Part shown: positions 42,749-52,372 of the stretch, one piece after another | How positions within the stretch are numbered: position 1 is the first letter of the stretch | Layout of the letters: the number at the start of each line of letters is the position of its first letter | Source: JAUMBM01 sp964645715 | GTDB taxonomy: Bacteria; Bacteroidota; Bacteroidia; Chitinophagales; Saprospiraceae | Assembly (NCBI GenBank): GCA_964645715.1 | Contig: CAZYAO010000002.1 | Location: forward strand, 1-64,000 | Direction of reading: 5' to 3' | Length of the DNA: 64,000 nucleotides | Made by a program: the position numbers and the translations under genes | Notes under the pieces: generated by a model | The model's input: the letters and a program-made list of their open reading frames with translations, nothing else | The model's database searches: none | What the model was told of the DNA's origin: nothing

Positions 42749-44560
42749 ATGCAATCGATAAGACTGGCAGCTATGTACAGGCAGCAGGCTTCGGTGTTCG
42801 GGCAGCAGGCACTCGCCGCCCGCAGCCGCTACGATCGGCTGAGCTGGCTTCGGTTATTGGTGTTCTTACTGGGCGTGGCTGTTTTTTTGTTGCTGTCGGG
42901 CTATAAGGGATGGGTAGCTGCGGGCTTTGCAGTCAGTTTTTTATATGGATTCTATCGCTTTGTAAGCTGGCACCAACGCTTGCTGCTGCAGGCGACGCGC
43001 CTGCAGGCGCTCGAAAAAGTGAATTTGCAGGAAGCGCTCACAGTAGAAGGGGATTGGACTTCCTATGCGGATGGTGCCGGCTTTGGAGATTCCCGTCATC
43101 CTTACGCTGCTGACCTGGATATCTTTGGGCCCTACTCGCTTTTTCAATACCTCAACAGGACGGTCACCAAGGGGGGTAGCAGTATGTTGGCCGACTGGCT
43201 TGCCAGGCCAGCTGATGCGCACGAGATAGCAGTGAGACAGGCTGCCGCTGCGGAGCTGGCGGCAGCGCTGGCGTGGCGGCAGCAGCTGCAGGCATCAGGA
43301 GAGGGACTGCAGGAGGCGCCCGGGCGGGCAAAAATGCTGGAAGAATGGCTGGCTGCACCGGCGGTGGCAGCAGGAGATGCCCGGCTGGGAGTGGTTCGCT
43401 GGCTGGCGCCTCTGTGGTTTGTCGGGCTTATGGTAGCCTGGGCGTTATGGATCAGCTGGCCAGTCGTAGTTCTGTTACTGGCACCTGTCGGTTGGCTTTT
43501 GTGGAGGAAGCGAGAAGCTATTGACCGCTTGCAACAACAGACGGAGAAGGTGGCAGGCGTATTGGCTTGTTATGCGGAGATAATCCGGTTGTTGGAGGAT
43601 AGTACGTTCGAACATCCCCGCCTGCAATACTTGCGGCGCACATTGGTTGGAGAAGACGGACAGCTTGCTTCTGCAGCCCTGCGGCAACTGGCCTATTACC
43701 TGGGGCAGCTGGACGTGCGGAATAATATCTTTGCTGTCGTGCTACAACTGTCAGTCGTGTGGGATCTGCAATGGGTATGGCAGATTGACCGCTGGAAGAT
43801 GCGCTATGGTACTCGCCTGCAGCGCTGGTTTGAGTCTATGGCTCAGTTTGAAGCCCTGGCCAGTCTGGCCAACCTGCGCTATAATCAGCCCGACTGGGTG
43901 TATCCGCAGCTGGAGGAGGGGACTCTGCTGGCGGCTGAGGCGCTGGGGCATCCCCTGCTGCACGAGCGAAAGCGTGTTGTCAATGACGTCCTGATTGACC
44001 AGTCTGTGAAAATGCATTTGGTCACGGGGTCCAATATGGCGGGTAAGAGTACATGGCTGAGATCGCTCGGAATCAACATAGTCCTTGGACTGGCAGGAGC
44101 GGCCGTTTGTGCTCGCCGGATGCAGCTTTCGCCCTGGCAGGTGTTTACGAGCATGCGCACGCAGGATGATCTGCACGAAAGCACGTCTGGGTTTTTTGCG
44201 GAGCTAAGGCGCCTTCATCAGCTTATGCTGACGCTTGAGGCTTCGGAGGCGCCCGGAGGGCGTCCGGTTTTTTATATACTGGACGAAATTCTAAAGGGTA
44301 CTAACTCGCGCGACCGCCATGCGGGTGCGCGGGCACTTATTGGACAGCTCATACGCAAAAACGGGGCAGGTTTGGTGGCCACACATGATCTTGAGCTGAC
44401 AGATATGGAGCACGAAGCGGGTGGCCTTATCGAGAATTGGGCGATGGAGGTGGCTATTGAAGGTGATGAACTTCGGTTCGACTACCGCATCCGCCGGGGG
44501 GTGAGTCAGAGTTTCAGCGCTAGTTTGCTGATGAAAAAAATGGGTCTGCTCGGCGCTTAG
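42749..44560 (+). CDS. MutS-family ATPase with N-terminal membrane helices
   Basis: A 603-residue protein. Two pairs of membrane helices occur at about 30-72 (LLVFLLGVAVFLLLSGY) and about 215-250 (LWFVGLMVAWALWISW). The C-terminal third is a MutS ATPase: Walker A GSNMAGKST (about 426-434), STSGFFAELRRL, Walker B YILDEILKGTNSRDR, and ATHDLELT. The mismatch-binding and connector domains of MutS1 are absent. It is a MutS-related family seen in Bacteroidota; a role in mismatch repair is not implied. Confidence 0.85.
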   Translation: MQSIRLAAMYRQQASVFGQQALAARSRYDRLSWLRLLVFLLGVAVFLLLSGYKGWVAAGFAVSFLYGFYRFVSWHQRLLLQATRLQALEKVNLQEALTVEGDWTSYADGAGFGDSRHPYAADLDIFGPYSLFQYLNRTVTKGGSSMLADWLARPADAHEIAVRQAAAAELAAALAWRQQLQASGEGLQEAPGRAKMLEEWLAAPAVAAGDARLGVVRWLAPLWFVGLMVAWALWISWPVVVLLLAPVGWLLWRKREAIDRLQQQTEKVAGVLACYAEIIRLLEDSTFEHPRLQYLRRTLVGEDGQLASAALRQLAYYLGQLDVRNNIFAVVLQLSVVWDLQWVWQIDRWKMRYGTRLQRWFESMAQFEALASLANLRYNQPDWVYPQLEEGTLLAAEALGHPLLHERKRVVNDVLIDQSVKMHLVTGSNMAGKSTWLRSLGINIVLGLAGAAVCARRMQLSPWQVFTSMRTQDDLHESTSGFFAELRRLHQLMLTLEASEAPGGRPVFYILDEILKGTNSRDRHAGARALIGQLIRKNGAGLVATHDLELTDMEHEAGGLIENWAMEVAIEGDELRFDYRIRRGVSQSFSASLLMKKMGLLGA

Positions 44561-44675
44561 GCCTTGCTGGCGTTGCGTTTTTTTAGTTGCCCGCCTGCTG
44601 CAGCTATGCTCGCTGCCTTTCGGGTGGCTCGGGCTTTAGGGGCTGCTGGCTCGCGCCAGCCTCACCCGCCACTGG

Positions 44676-45959
44676 CTAGGCGGCTTTCGCTTTGATGCCT
44701 TGCAGGTCGGGCGATTCAGCAGGGGCGTAACAAAAGTAAGCGGTGACTGCCGGGCTGATGAGCAGCCAAAGGCCGACAAAGAGGCTGAGCCCCGGAATGA
44801 AATTATCCAGCTGAAACCAATTGCCCTGCTGTTGGTACAATAGCCCTAGTCCCAACAAGCTTTTTACCCCCTCCCACCTCCAGGCCGAGGGTCGGTGGTC
44901 CATGTTTTCTGCAAATGCATAGATGGACAGAAACAAGAAGCCTCCGTAAATGAAGATGTCCGGGCTGCCAATATCGGCTATATGGGCAAATAACCATGAC
45001 ATTAGTAAGAAGGTGAAGGTAAACTGCGCAGCCGTCCATGCAGTGCGTGCAGGAGAGCTGCCTGTATCGTATTTTTCAAAACGGTATATATCCTCGATGT
45101 AACTTACAGGAAAGCGGGCGGCAGCATCGGCGGGCCGCCAGCCGGTGGGCATCCACCAGATTCGTAGCTTGTCGCGCCAGCTGCGTGTATACCAGGCATC
45201 GCGCATGAGCAGCAGGAGGTGTTGGAAATTTATCCTGATGGGATTCCAGGTGCGTACGGGCTTGGTGATGCCGTAAACGGGGGGGTGCTCCGGCAATTCC
45301 TCCTGAAAGGTACCAAACCATTTATCCCAAAAGATGAATATGTTGCCGTAATTTTTGTCGATGTACAGCGGGTTGATGGCATGGTGTACCCGATGGTGGG
45401 AGGGGGTCACAATGATGTGCTCCAGCCAGCCCATTTTGCTAATATAAATGGTGTGGTACCAAAATTGGGCGAAGAGGTGGAGAGGGGCGATGACGGCAAT
45501 AACTGTCACGGGTACACCCAGCAGTGCCGCGGGCAGGAGCAGGAAGGTAAACAGGTGGACGAAAACGGAAATGGACTGCCGCAGGGCACAGGCAAGGTCA
45601 AATTCTTCACTGCTGTGGTGCACCAGGTGGCGGTTCCAGAAAAAATTGACACTGTGGGAGATACGGTGTACCCAATAGCCCGAAAAATCAAGCGTCAGGA
45701 AGGCAATGATGTACATCCAAAGACTGGCGCTCACGCTCGTTATTGCCAGATGTTCAACCATCCATTCATACGAAATGACGGAAACACTCAGTCCCAGTAC
45801 ATCCTTGAGTACATTGGTGAGCCCGGAGCTGAGGCTGGCAATGGTATCCATAATGTGAAACGGATGCCGCTCCTGCCACCAGCCGTAGGCTTTTTCAACC
45901 AACACAAACACTAAAAATATCGGCATGGCAATGTTGAGGATTTGACCGTAGGTTTCCAT
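44676..45959 (-). CDS. Sterol desaturase/fatty acid hydroxylase-family membrane protein
   Basis: A 427-residue, multi-helix protein. The eight-histidine di-iron clusters are visible: HRISHSVNFFWNRHLVHHSSE (in parts HRISH and HLVHH) and SHHRVHHAINPLYIDKNYG (HRVHH), with WDKWFGTF. This pattern fits the C-terminal extended group that includes alkylglycerol monooxygenase-like enzymes. It converges on the MutS-like gene. The lipid substrate is unknown. Confidence 0.85.
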   Translation of the reverse strand: METYGQILNIAMPIFLVFVLVEKAYGWWQERHPFHIMDTIASLSSGLTNVLKDVLGLSVSVISYEWMVEHLAITSVSASLWMYIIAFLTLDFSGYWVHRISHSVNFFWNRHLVHHSSEEFDLACALRQSISVFVHLFTFLLLPAALLGVPVTVIAVIAPLHLFAQFWYHTIYISKMGWLEHIIVTPSHHRVHHAINPLYIDKNYGNIFIFWDKWFGTFQEELPEHPPVYGITKPVRTWNPIRINFQHLLLLMRDAWYTRSWRDKLRIWWMPTGWRPADAAARFPVSYIEDIYRFEKYDTGSSPARTAWTAAQFTFTFLLMSWLFAHIADIGSPDIFIYGGFLFLSIYAFAENMDHRPSAWRWEGVKSLLGLGLLYQQQGNWFQLDNFIPGLSLFVGLWLLISPAVTAYFCYAPAESPDLQGIKAKAA

Positions 45960-46046
45960 GACGAGGACTGTTTTACAAGTATGGCTGTTTCGCGATTTCG
46001 TCCCGAAAGATAAAATGTTTTAGGTGTATTTGCATCTTTCGCCGGC

Positions 46047-49000
46047 TTATACAATACGGGGTGGTATCAGCTTGTATACGACGGGTGTTACGACGCGTGA
46101 TAACAAGGTGGAACTAATGATTCCGCCGATAAGCACCAGTGCCAGCGGTGAATACAGGGGGTTGCCTTCCCAGGCTATGGGTAACAGGCCACCGACGGCT
46201 GTCGCTGCAGTGAGCAGGATGGGAACAAAGCGTATTTCACCTGCTTCGCGTATGGCATCGTCCAGGGCGTAGCCCTCCGCGCGCAACTGGTTGGTAAAAT
46301 CTACCAGCAGGATGGAATTTTTGACCTCAATGCCTACGAGTGCAATGAGCCCTACAACTGCCACAAAGGAAAAAGTGTTGCCGGTGAGCAACAGGGCGAG
46401 GATGGCGCCGATGATGCCCAGTGGGATTACAGACAATACAATAAGTGTGCTTTTGAAGGTACGAAACTCCAGGACTAATACGGCAATGAGCAGAAAGGTT
46501 GTAATAATGATGATGGTGCCCATGCCACCAAATGACTCTGACTGCGCTTCCAGTTCGCCTGCGGCGATAAAACGGTAGCCTGGGGGGAAGGGGAACTGGC
46601 TTAGCTGATCGACCAGCGACAGGTTGATGTCCTGTGCCAGGTAGCCAGTCTGTACGGCTGCTGTTATGGTTACGTAGCGTTCTTGGTTGAAATGCCGGAT
46701 GACTGGTGGCGCTGTTTCCAGCTCCAGGCTTGCCAGCTGTCGCAGGGGGACAGGCTTGCCGGCAATATTGCTGACCGTGAGACCATCAAAAACCTTCATC
46801 ACGGCCTGTTCGTCCCGGTCGATGCGTAGGACAATTGGAAATTTATCGCCGTCGGGATCATTGTACTGACTTATTTCGAGACCTGCTACGGCCAGTCGGA
46901 TGCTGCGGTCGATCTCGGCAGTAGGCACGCCCAGCATAGCAGCTTTGTCTTTGTTGATATTTACCCGCAGGTTGGTCTTGAGGCTCTGCAGGGGGTTGTT
47001 GACGTACAGCGTGCCGGGTGTCTTACGTACAATTTCTTCCACCGCAAATGACAATCGCCGAAGGCTGTCGAGTTGGTTTCCAAAAATGCGGATGGCAATG
47101 GGGGACTCTATAGGCGGGCCTTGTTCAAAATCACGTACTTCTATGCGTGCATTGGGGTAGCGCCCGAAGCGCTGCCGGAGGCTGTCTATGAGGTTGGTTT
47201 TTTCTTCGGGCGTGGTATTGGTTTTCAGCTGAACAAACAGCTGGGCAAATTCCGGGTCGTTGTCGGCAGGGATTACGTTGTAGTAGATGCGCGGATTGCC
47301 ATGGCCGACGTTGGCCGCACACCATACAACCTGATCAAAGTCAGTCAGTTGATTTTCAACCCACTGGCTAATGCGATTGGTTTCCTGCAGGTTGCTGCCG
47401 GGAGCAGCCGTTATGTTGATTAAAAACTGCGGTTTCTCAGAACGGGGGAAAAGGCTGAATCCTACGGCAGGCACCAGACTTACCGCGCCGACAAAAAGTA
47501 GCGCGGCCACGGTCAGGGTAGTTTTGGGATTGTCCAGTCCCCATACCAGCAATCGGCTGTAGGTGAGGCTTATAAGTTTTTTTAGTAGCCGTAGGAAGAG
47601 ATTCCCCTCGGCACTGTGTGGTTTACTCAGCAGGCGGCTCGACAGGAAGGGTATGATAGTGATAGACACGAGCAGTGATGCCAACACGGTGGTGATGACC
47701 GCCAGTGGGAGGCTTCGTATGAAATCGCCGGAGGCTTCCGGCAAAAAGATCAGCGGGAGAAAAGCGAGCACAAGCGTAGCTGTACAGCCCAATACGGCCA
47801 GTCCTATTTGTTTGGTTGCCTCAATGGCGGCCTCCTGCCGGGCGAGCCCCTCGCGCATCCAGCGTTCAATATTTTCGACGACGACAATGCTGTCGTCAAC
47901 AAGTATACCCAGCGCTATAACAAGCCCTACAATACTGAGTTGGTTGATATTATAGCCCATGAGGTCCAGTAGGGTAAGTCCCATGGCCAATGAGAGGGGT
48001 ATGGAGACCATCACGACCAGCGCGGCCCGAAAGCCAAGGGGCAATAAGGTGACGGATACCAGCAGAATGGCAATCATGAAATCGCGGCCCAGCCCCTTGA
48101 GTCGCCTGCCGACGCTTTCTGTCTGGTCGAAGTGCTTGACCAGCTGCATATCTGCGGGTAAACTGGCCGAAAATTCGTCGAGGACTGGCTGGAAAGAAGC
48201 CTGAATTTTGGAGATGTTCTCTCCTTCTTTCAGGGCAGCACTAATCCATATACCTCGTTGGCCGTTGAGGCGCACCAGGTGGGTCTCCTCGGCATAGCCC
48301 ATGTCTACTTGTGCAATGTCTTTTAGGTATACGATCTTTTGCCCGGAAGAGGAGACAACTGTATTGCGGATTTCCTCCAATGCCTCATAGCTTCCACTCG
48401 TTTTGACGTTGAACTTTCGTTGGCCAACGGACAGGCTGCCACCCGGCAGGTTGATGTTTTCGAGCTGTATGGCCTGCAACACCCTGGCCAGCGGTATGCC
48501 CAGCCGGGTCATTTTGTCGAGCTGTAAGGATACTTCTACCTCCTGTGCGGGCATGCCCGCAATACGAACATTTTTGAGCGCCGGAATTTTTTCAAGCGCT
48601 CGCTCCAACTGCTGGGCTTGTTCTTCCATAGCCCGGTAGGAAGCCGTTTCTGACAGCAGTGCTGCCTGCAGGATATTAACATCTGAGGGTCGGAAGCGCC
48701 TTACTTCCAGCGAGTACAAATCGTCGGGCAGCTCATCGGCCAGCCGATTGATTTCGCGTACTACTTCTTGATACTTGTCCTGCACATCGGTGTCGTAGCG
48801 AAAATCAATGCGGGTAACAGAAACGCCGTCACCTATGTCCGAGATGATCTGTTTGACCTCCTCGAGCTCGCTGAGTGATTCTTCGACAGGATCGGCAACG
48901 AGTTTTTCCATGTCCTGCGGGCTGACACCAGGATAAATGGCAACGACAGCAAAGAAAGGGGATTCCAGATCGGGATCCTCACTGCGGGGCATGTTGAGCA

Positions 49001-49085
49001 AAGAGTTGGCGCCCAACAGCATAACCATCACAAAAAGGATGAGGGTGAAGGAGTGGTTTTTGACCGAAAAAGCAGCAATTTTCAT
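46047..49085 (-). CDS. RND-family efflux permease (AcrB/HAE-like)
   Basis: A 1012-residue transporter of the hydrophobe/amphiphile efflux RND type, with 12 membrane helices and two large periplasmic loops. The helix 4 segment ALGILVDDSIVVVENIERW has the paired aspartates of the proton relay. GYNINQLSIVGLV precedes it, and LVGIEVKNSILLVDF lies in helix 10. It is the last gene of tetR-tolC-mfp-RND, 35 bases behind the membrane-fusion gene. Substrates are unknown. Confidence 0.95.
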   Translation of the reverse strand: MKIAAFSVKNHSFTLILFVMVMLLGANSLLNMPRSEDPDLESPFFAVVAIYPGVSPQDMEKLVADPVEESLSELEEVKQIISDIGDGVSVTRIDFRYDTDVQDKYQEVVREINRLADELPDDLYSLEVRRFRPSDVNILQAALLSETASYRAMEEQAQQLERALEKIPALKNVRIAGMPAQEVEVSLQLDKMTRLGIPLARVLQAIQLENINLPGGSLSVGQRKFNVKTSGSYEALEEIRNTVVSSSGQKIVYLKDIAQVDMGYAEETHLVRLNGQRGIWISAALKEGENISKIQASFQPVLDEFSASLPADMQLVKHFDQTESVGRRLKGLGRDFMIAILLVSVTLLPLGFRAALVVMVSIPLSLAMGLTLLDLMGYNINQLSIVGLVIALGILVDDSIVVVENIERWMREGLARQEAAIEATKQIGLAVLGCTATLVLAFLPLIFLPEASGDFIRSLPLAVITTVLASLLVSITIIPFLSSRLLSKPHSAEGNLFLRLLKKLISLTYSRLLVWGLDNPKTTLTVAALLFVGAVSLVPAVGFSLFPRSEKPQFLINITAAPGSNLQETNRISQWVENQLTDFDQVVWCAANVGHGNPRIYYNVIPADNDPEFAQLFVQLKTNTTPEEKTNLIDSLRQRFGRYPNARIEVRDFEQGPPIESPIAIRIFGNQLDSLRRLSFAVEEIVRKTPGTLYVNNPLQSLKTNLRVNINKDKAAMLGVPTAEIDRSIRLAVAGLEISQYNDPDGDKFPIVLRIDRDEQAVMKVFDGLTVSNIAGKPVPLRQLASLELETAPPVIRHFNQERYVTITAAVQTGYLAQDINLSLVDQLSQFPFPPGYRFIAAGELEAQSESFGGMGTIIIITTFLLIAVLVLEFRTFKSTLIVLSVIPLGIIGAILALLLTGNTFSFVAVVGLIALVGIEVKNSILLVDFTNQLRAEGYALDDAIREAGEIRFVPILLTAATAVGGLLPIAWEGNPLYSPLALVLIGGIISSTLLSRVVTPVVYKLIPPRIV

Positions 49086-49120
49086 TTGGATGGCATTGAA
49101 AAATGATGGGTGGTAGAGAC

Positions 49121-50188
49121 TTACTGGCGCGTAGCGGGCATGATTTCGATGGGGCTACCATCACTGAGAAAAGCTGCTCCGGCGGTGATGACGGATTCGC
49201 CAGCGGTGAGCCCCGAGGCAACAGCGATGCAGTCGGCATGAATAAAGGCAAGCTGTATGGTGCGGCGGCGGGCAGTTTTACGGTCAGTCGTGACGAAAAC
49301 ACTGGCCTGCTTACCATTGCCTTCGTGCAGGGCAGCTGCCGGCAGACAGATAATCGGCTGCTGGCTACGGGGCATCAGTTGAACCCTTGCAAACATGCCG
49401 GTAGCCAGTAGCCGTACACTTGGTTGTAGCTGAATTTCTAGTTCAAAGGAACCTGTAGCAGGGTCGGCAGCGGCGGCTTTTTCCACAAGATGACCATAAA
49501 AAACCTCATTGGGCCAGGCATCGAGGGTCACTTGTGCGCTGTCGCCAACCGAGAGTCGTGCCCAGTCGCGATCGGCAACGCCGACGCGAACAACCCAGGG
49601 AGTTTTTCCCTGATTGTCTATGACGAGAACGGGCACACCAGGACCTGTAATCTCGCCCTCATTGCCCAGTTTGCCAATGATGCGGCCGGCATGGGGTGCG
49701 CGAATGGCTGCATGCTCGCGATTGAAGCGCGCAATGCGCAAATTTTCATTGGCAACAGCCAGCGCAGTTTCTGCATTTTGGAGTTGCTCGCGGGTGCCGG
49801 CCTGTTCTTTCTGTAAATTGCGTATTCGCTCCAGATCCCGACCTGCTTTATCAACTGACTGCTGCGCCATCGCAAGCTGGGCGTCAATTTCGGTAGGATT
49901 GAGCGTTGCCAGCAGCTGGCCTTGTCCGACAAATTGTCCCTCTTTGACAGCTATGCGGCTTATGATTCCGCCTATTTTGAAAGAAAGACGGGTCTCGGCA
50001 CCGGAATAGATGAGGCCTGCAGTAGTTACGGGTTCATTGAATGGGCGGGCGCTGACAGTCTCGAGGCTCACAGGTACGCGCTTGTCTGCTTGTTCGGGTT
50101 GATCTTGTGCGGGGGACTGCCGGCAGGCGGCTGCTAGCAGGAGCAGTGCGGAGATGGACAAGGGGCGGAGAACAGAGATTGAAAACAT
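49121..50188 (-). CDS. RND membrane-fusion (periplasmic adaptor) lipoprotein
   Basis: A 355-residue HlyD/AcrA-type adaptor. A lipobox (LLAAAC, cysteine about 22) precedes the lipoyl halves (KEGQFVGQGQLLATLNPTE and IRAPHAGRIIGKLGNEGE), a helical hairpin between them (about 95-150) and beta-barrel domains. It links the RND permease to the TolC-like channel and lies 12 bases behind the tolC gene. Confidence 0.93.
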   Translation of the reverse strand: MFSISVLRPLSISALLLLAAACRQSPAQDQPEQADKRVPVSLETVSARPFNEPVTTAGLIYSGAETRLSFKIGGIISRIAVKEGQFVGQGQLLATLNPTEIDAQLAMAQQSVDKAGRDLERIRNLQKEQAGTREQLQNAETALAVANENLRIARFNREHAAIRAPHAGRIIGKLGNEGEITGPGVPVLVIDNQGKTPWVVRVGVADRDWARLSVGDSAQVTLDAWPNEVFYGHLVEKAAAADPATGSFELEIQLQPSVRLLATGMFARVQLMPRSQQPIICLPAAALHEGNGKQASVFVTTDRKTARRRTIQLAFIHADCIAVASGLTAGESVITAGAAFLSDGSPIEIMPATRQ

Positions 50189-50200
50189 GTGGCGGAGTTA

Positions 50201-51577
50201 TTATTGTTGAAAAGCTTGTTCAAGTGCAGTGAGATTTTTCCAAAGTTCGAAATCGGCAATACTCAGGCGCAGTTGTGCCTGCGTGAGCTGCTTGCGCGCA
50301 TCAAACCACTCGATATACGACCCGGCTCCTTCGCGATAGGCAGCATCAATGAGCGTCAGGTAGCGTTCGGCAGCGGTGACAGCCTCTTGAGCAGCCAACC
50401 TACCAGCCTGCGAAGCACGTGCATCTGCGAGAGCAGCAGCTTGTTGTAGTACAATAAGGCCATTGGTTTCTGCTAATTTTTCCTGCAGTTGTTCACCTTT
50501 GAGCCGGGCTATGTCCAGCTGCCGCTGGTTGCGGCCACCTGACCAAAGGGGCCATTCCAGTTGAATGCCGCCCAGGATGAGGAAGGCATCACTGCCAAAA
50601 TTGTTGAGGAAAGCCTGAGGGCCCATATCCACAAATGCATTGAGGCGCGGCTTGTGGAGCTGGCTCGCCTGCTGCACGCTCAACTGGCTGAGGGCATAGG
50701 CTTGTCGGAGTACTTGCCCCTCTGTGCGCTGGCTCGCGTCTGGCTGTCGATGCATCCATTGCTGCCAGCTGCTTTCGGGCGATGGTATGGGGACTACAGG
50801 GATAAACGTATCCATTGGATTGTTGAGCAGCTGATTGAGTCGTGCGCGCGCCTGTGTGAGGAGCCGCTCGCTGCCAATGAGGTCTGCTTCGATGCCTGCG
50901 AGCTCGGTGCGTGCGCGTAGCAGCGGGGCTTCGTTGATGAGGTCATTGCGCAGCAACAGTTCACTGGTGCGGTACTGTTCCTGCACGCGTTCGCGTGCAG
51001 CCTTGTATATATTGACTGCTTCCGAGGCCTGTAGGTATGCAAAAAAAGCATCCTTGATCTGTGCCTGCAGGGCCCGTTCCAGCTGCCCTATTCGCAGTTC
51101 CTGCAGGGTCAGTTGTTGCCGTGCCGCCTCACGGCCCAGTTTGAGGTCCGGGTTGATGACAGGCATACTCGTACGAAGCTTGAGGTCAATAAAGTTATTA
51201 GGTGTAAATTGCTCTTCAACATTGTCTATGGATGGGAAAGAGGTGCTATTGGTCAGGTTGTTGAGGGTAGCATAGACAGGATTGAGGAGAGTTCCAATGG
51301 GCAGGTTGATTGACCGGCCTCCCCAGGCAAGCGTGTAGGTGCCCAAAATGCCAGCCGAAGGATAGTGCAGCCGATGGGCAATTTCCATCTCTTTTTGCCG
51401 TATCGCCAGTTCTGTCCGCTCCTGCTTGATACCGGGGTTGTTGGACAAGCCCAGTGCGATCAGGCTGTCAAGCAAAGGGTGCTGAGCCTGCATGTCAGTA
51501 CATATCGTAAAGGAAAACAGCAAAACAGTAAAGCCTGCAGCAAAGGGCGAAAAAATCCTGCTATGGTTGATATTCAT
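50201..51577 (-). CDS. TolC-family outer-membrane efflux protein
   Basis: A 458-residue protein with a signal peptide (cleavage near MQAQ, about 32) and the two helical repeats of TolC channels (about 55-240 and 265-458), including LPIG/TMLL-like turns and the closing YLTLIDAAYREGAGSYIEWFDARKQL in parts. The start at 51577 gives the signal peptide; the longer frame overlaps the regulator gene. It forms the outer-membrane exit of this pump. Confidence 0.92.
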   Translation of the reverse strand: MNINHSRIFSPFAAGFTVLLFSFTICTDMQAQHPLLDSLIALGLSNNPGIKQERTELAIRQKEMEIAHRLHYPSAGILGTYTLAWGGRSINLPIGTLLNPVYATLNNLTNSTSFPSIDNVEEQFTPNNFIDLKLRTSMPVINPDLKLGREAARQQLTLQELRIGQLERALQAQIKDAFFAYLQASEAVNIYKAARERVQEQYRTSELLLRNDLINEAPLLRARTELAGIEADLIGSERLLTQARARLNQLLNNPMDTFIPVVPIPSPESSWQQWMHRQPDASQRTEGQVLRQAYALSQLSVQQASQLHKPRLNAFVDMGPQAFLNNFGSDAFLILGGIQLEWPLWSGGRNQRQLDIARLKGEQLQEKLAETNGLIVLQQAAALADARASQAGRLAAQEAVTAAERYLTLIDAAYREGAGSYIEWFDARKQLTQAQLRLSIADFELWKNLTALEQAFQQ

Positions 51578-51600
51578 TGGAATATAATTGAGGTATTCGT

Positions 51601-52218
51601 TTACAAGCGTGAAAGTGTCTCGTTGAAGTAGACGCGACACATTTCAATGTAGTCTCCCTGCGGCAGCTGCATGCGGCTGCATACCCGCGTGCGGTGCCTG
51701 ATCTCAAGGGATACCAGTCCGTGCACAAAAGACCAACACATGAGCGCAACCTGTAAGGGGTTTTTTTCTGCAAACCGCCCTTGCTGCTGGCAGGCAATAA
51801 TGACATCTACAAGGAACCGGAAGGTTCCTTCGCCCTGTATCCAGGCCTGATCCTCCTCGAGGTAATTCATAGGTGCGTTGAGGATGAACATGAGGTCGTA
51901 CATTCCCGGGTGATTCAGGCCAAAGTCGATGTATACTTTGGACAGCGCCATGAGTTTTTCCATAGGCTCACTTATGTGCGCAATGCCCTGCATCTGTGTC
52001 TGCAACATGAGGAAACCTTCCTCGTGAAGATGGTGCAGTAACTCGTTTTTGTCTTTGAAATACAAATAGATGGTTGCCGGACTATACTCGATTTCTTCAG
52101 CAATGTTTCGGATACTGACCGACTCAAAGCCACGTTCTACAAACAGCCGCATGGCTGTTTGCAGGATTAATCGTCGCATTTCTTCTTTTTCGCGCTGCTT
52201 ACGCTCAGAGATGCCCAT
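51601..52218 (-). CDS. TetR-family transcriptional regulator of the efflux operon
   Basis: A 205-residue TetR/AcrR repressor. The helix-turn-helix is at about 14-60 (RRLILQTAMRLFVERGFESV, then YSPATIYLYFKDKNELLHHL). The ligand-binding domain follows. It is the first gene of the operon, 24 bases ahead of tolC, so it likely represses its own transcript through the palindrome at 52251-52267. Confidence 0.93.
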   Translation of the reverse strand: MGISERKQREKEEMRRLILQTAMRLFVERGFESVSIRNIAEEIEYSPATIYLYFKDKNELLHHLHEEGFLMLQTQMQGIAHISEPMEKLMALSKVYIDFGLNHPGMYDLMFILNAPMNYLEEDQAWIQGEGTFRFLVDVIIACQQQGRFAEKNPLQVALMCWSFVHGLVSLEIRHRTRVCSRMQLPQGDYIEMCRVYFNETLSRL

Positions 52219-52243
52219 AACGATGGTTTTAATATTAACTATG

Positions 52244-52267
52244 CAAAGTTAATGAACGATGTTTATT
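52244..52267 (-). promoter_or_regulatory. Promoter and probable TetR operator of the efflux operon
   Basis: On the minus strand, TAACTTTG (52251-52244) matches the -7 element. Directly upstream, AATGAAC-GAT-GTTTATT (52251-52267) is a 17-base imperfect palindrome (6 of 7 pairs), a good size for a TetR dimer. No -33 element is clear, as may be expected at a regulated promoter. Confidence 0.5.
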
Positions 52268-52343
52268 TTTAAAATTTTTTCAGATATTTGAGTGAAAAAA
52301 GGGTAAAAATTGTTGGTAAGAGATTCAATTGGGTTTTGCGTTT

Positions 52344-52351
52344 TATCTTTG
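52344..52351 (+). promoter_or_regulatory. -7 promoter element of the M28 peptidase gene
   Basis: TATCTTTG matches TAnnTTTG, 22 bases ahead of the start at 52373, and rules out the upstream in-frame ATG at 52310. Confidence 0.5.
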
Positions 52352-52372
52352 GGAATTCAGATACTAGATATT

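Noticed and set aside
44561..44675. A terminator with a T7 run between the MutS-like and desaturase genes
   Set aside because: The T-run near 44579 has no stable stem before it, and the GCTGGC/GCCAGC hairpin at 44647-44662 has no T-tract, so neither was listed as a terminator.
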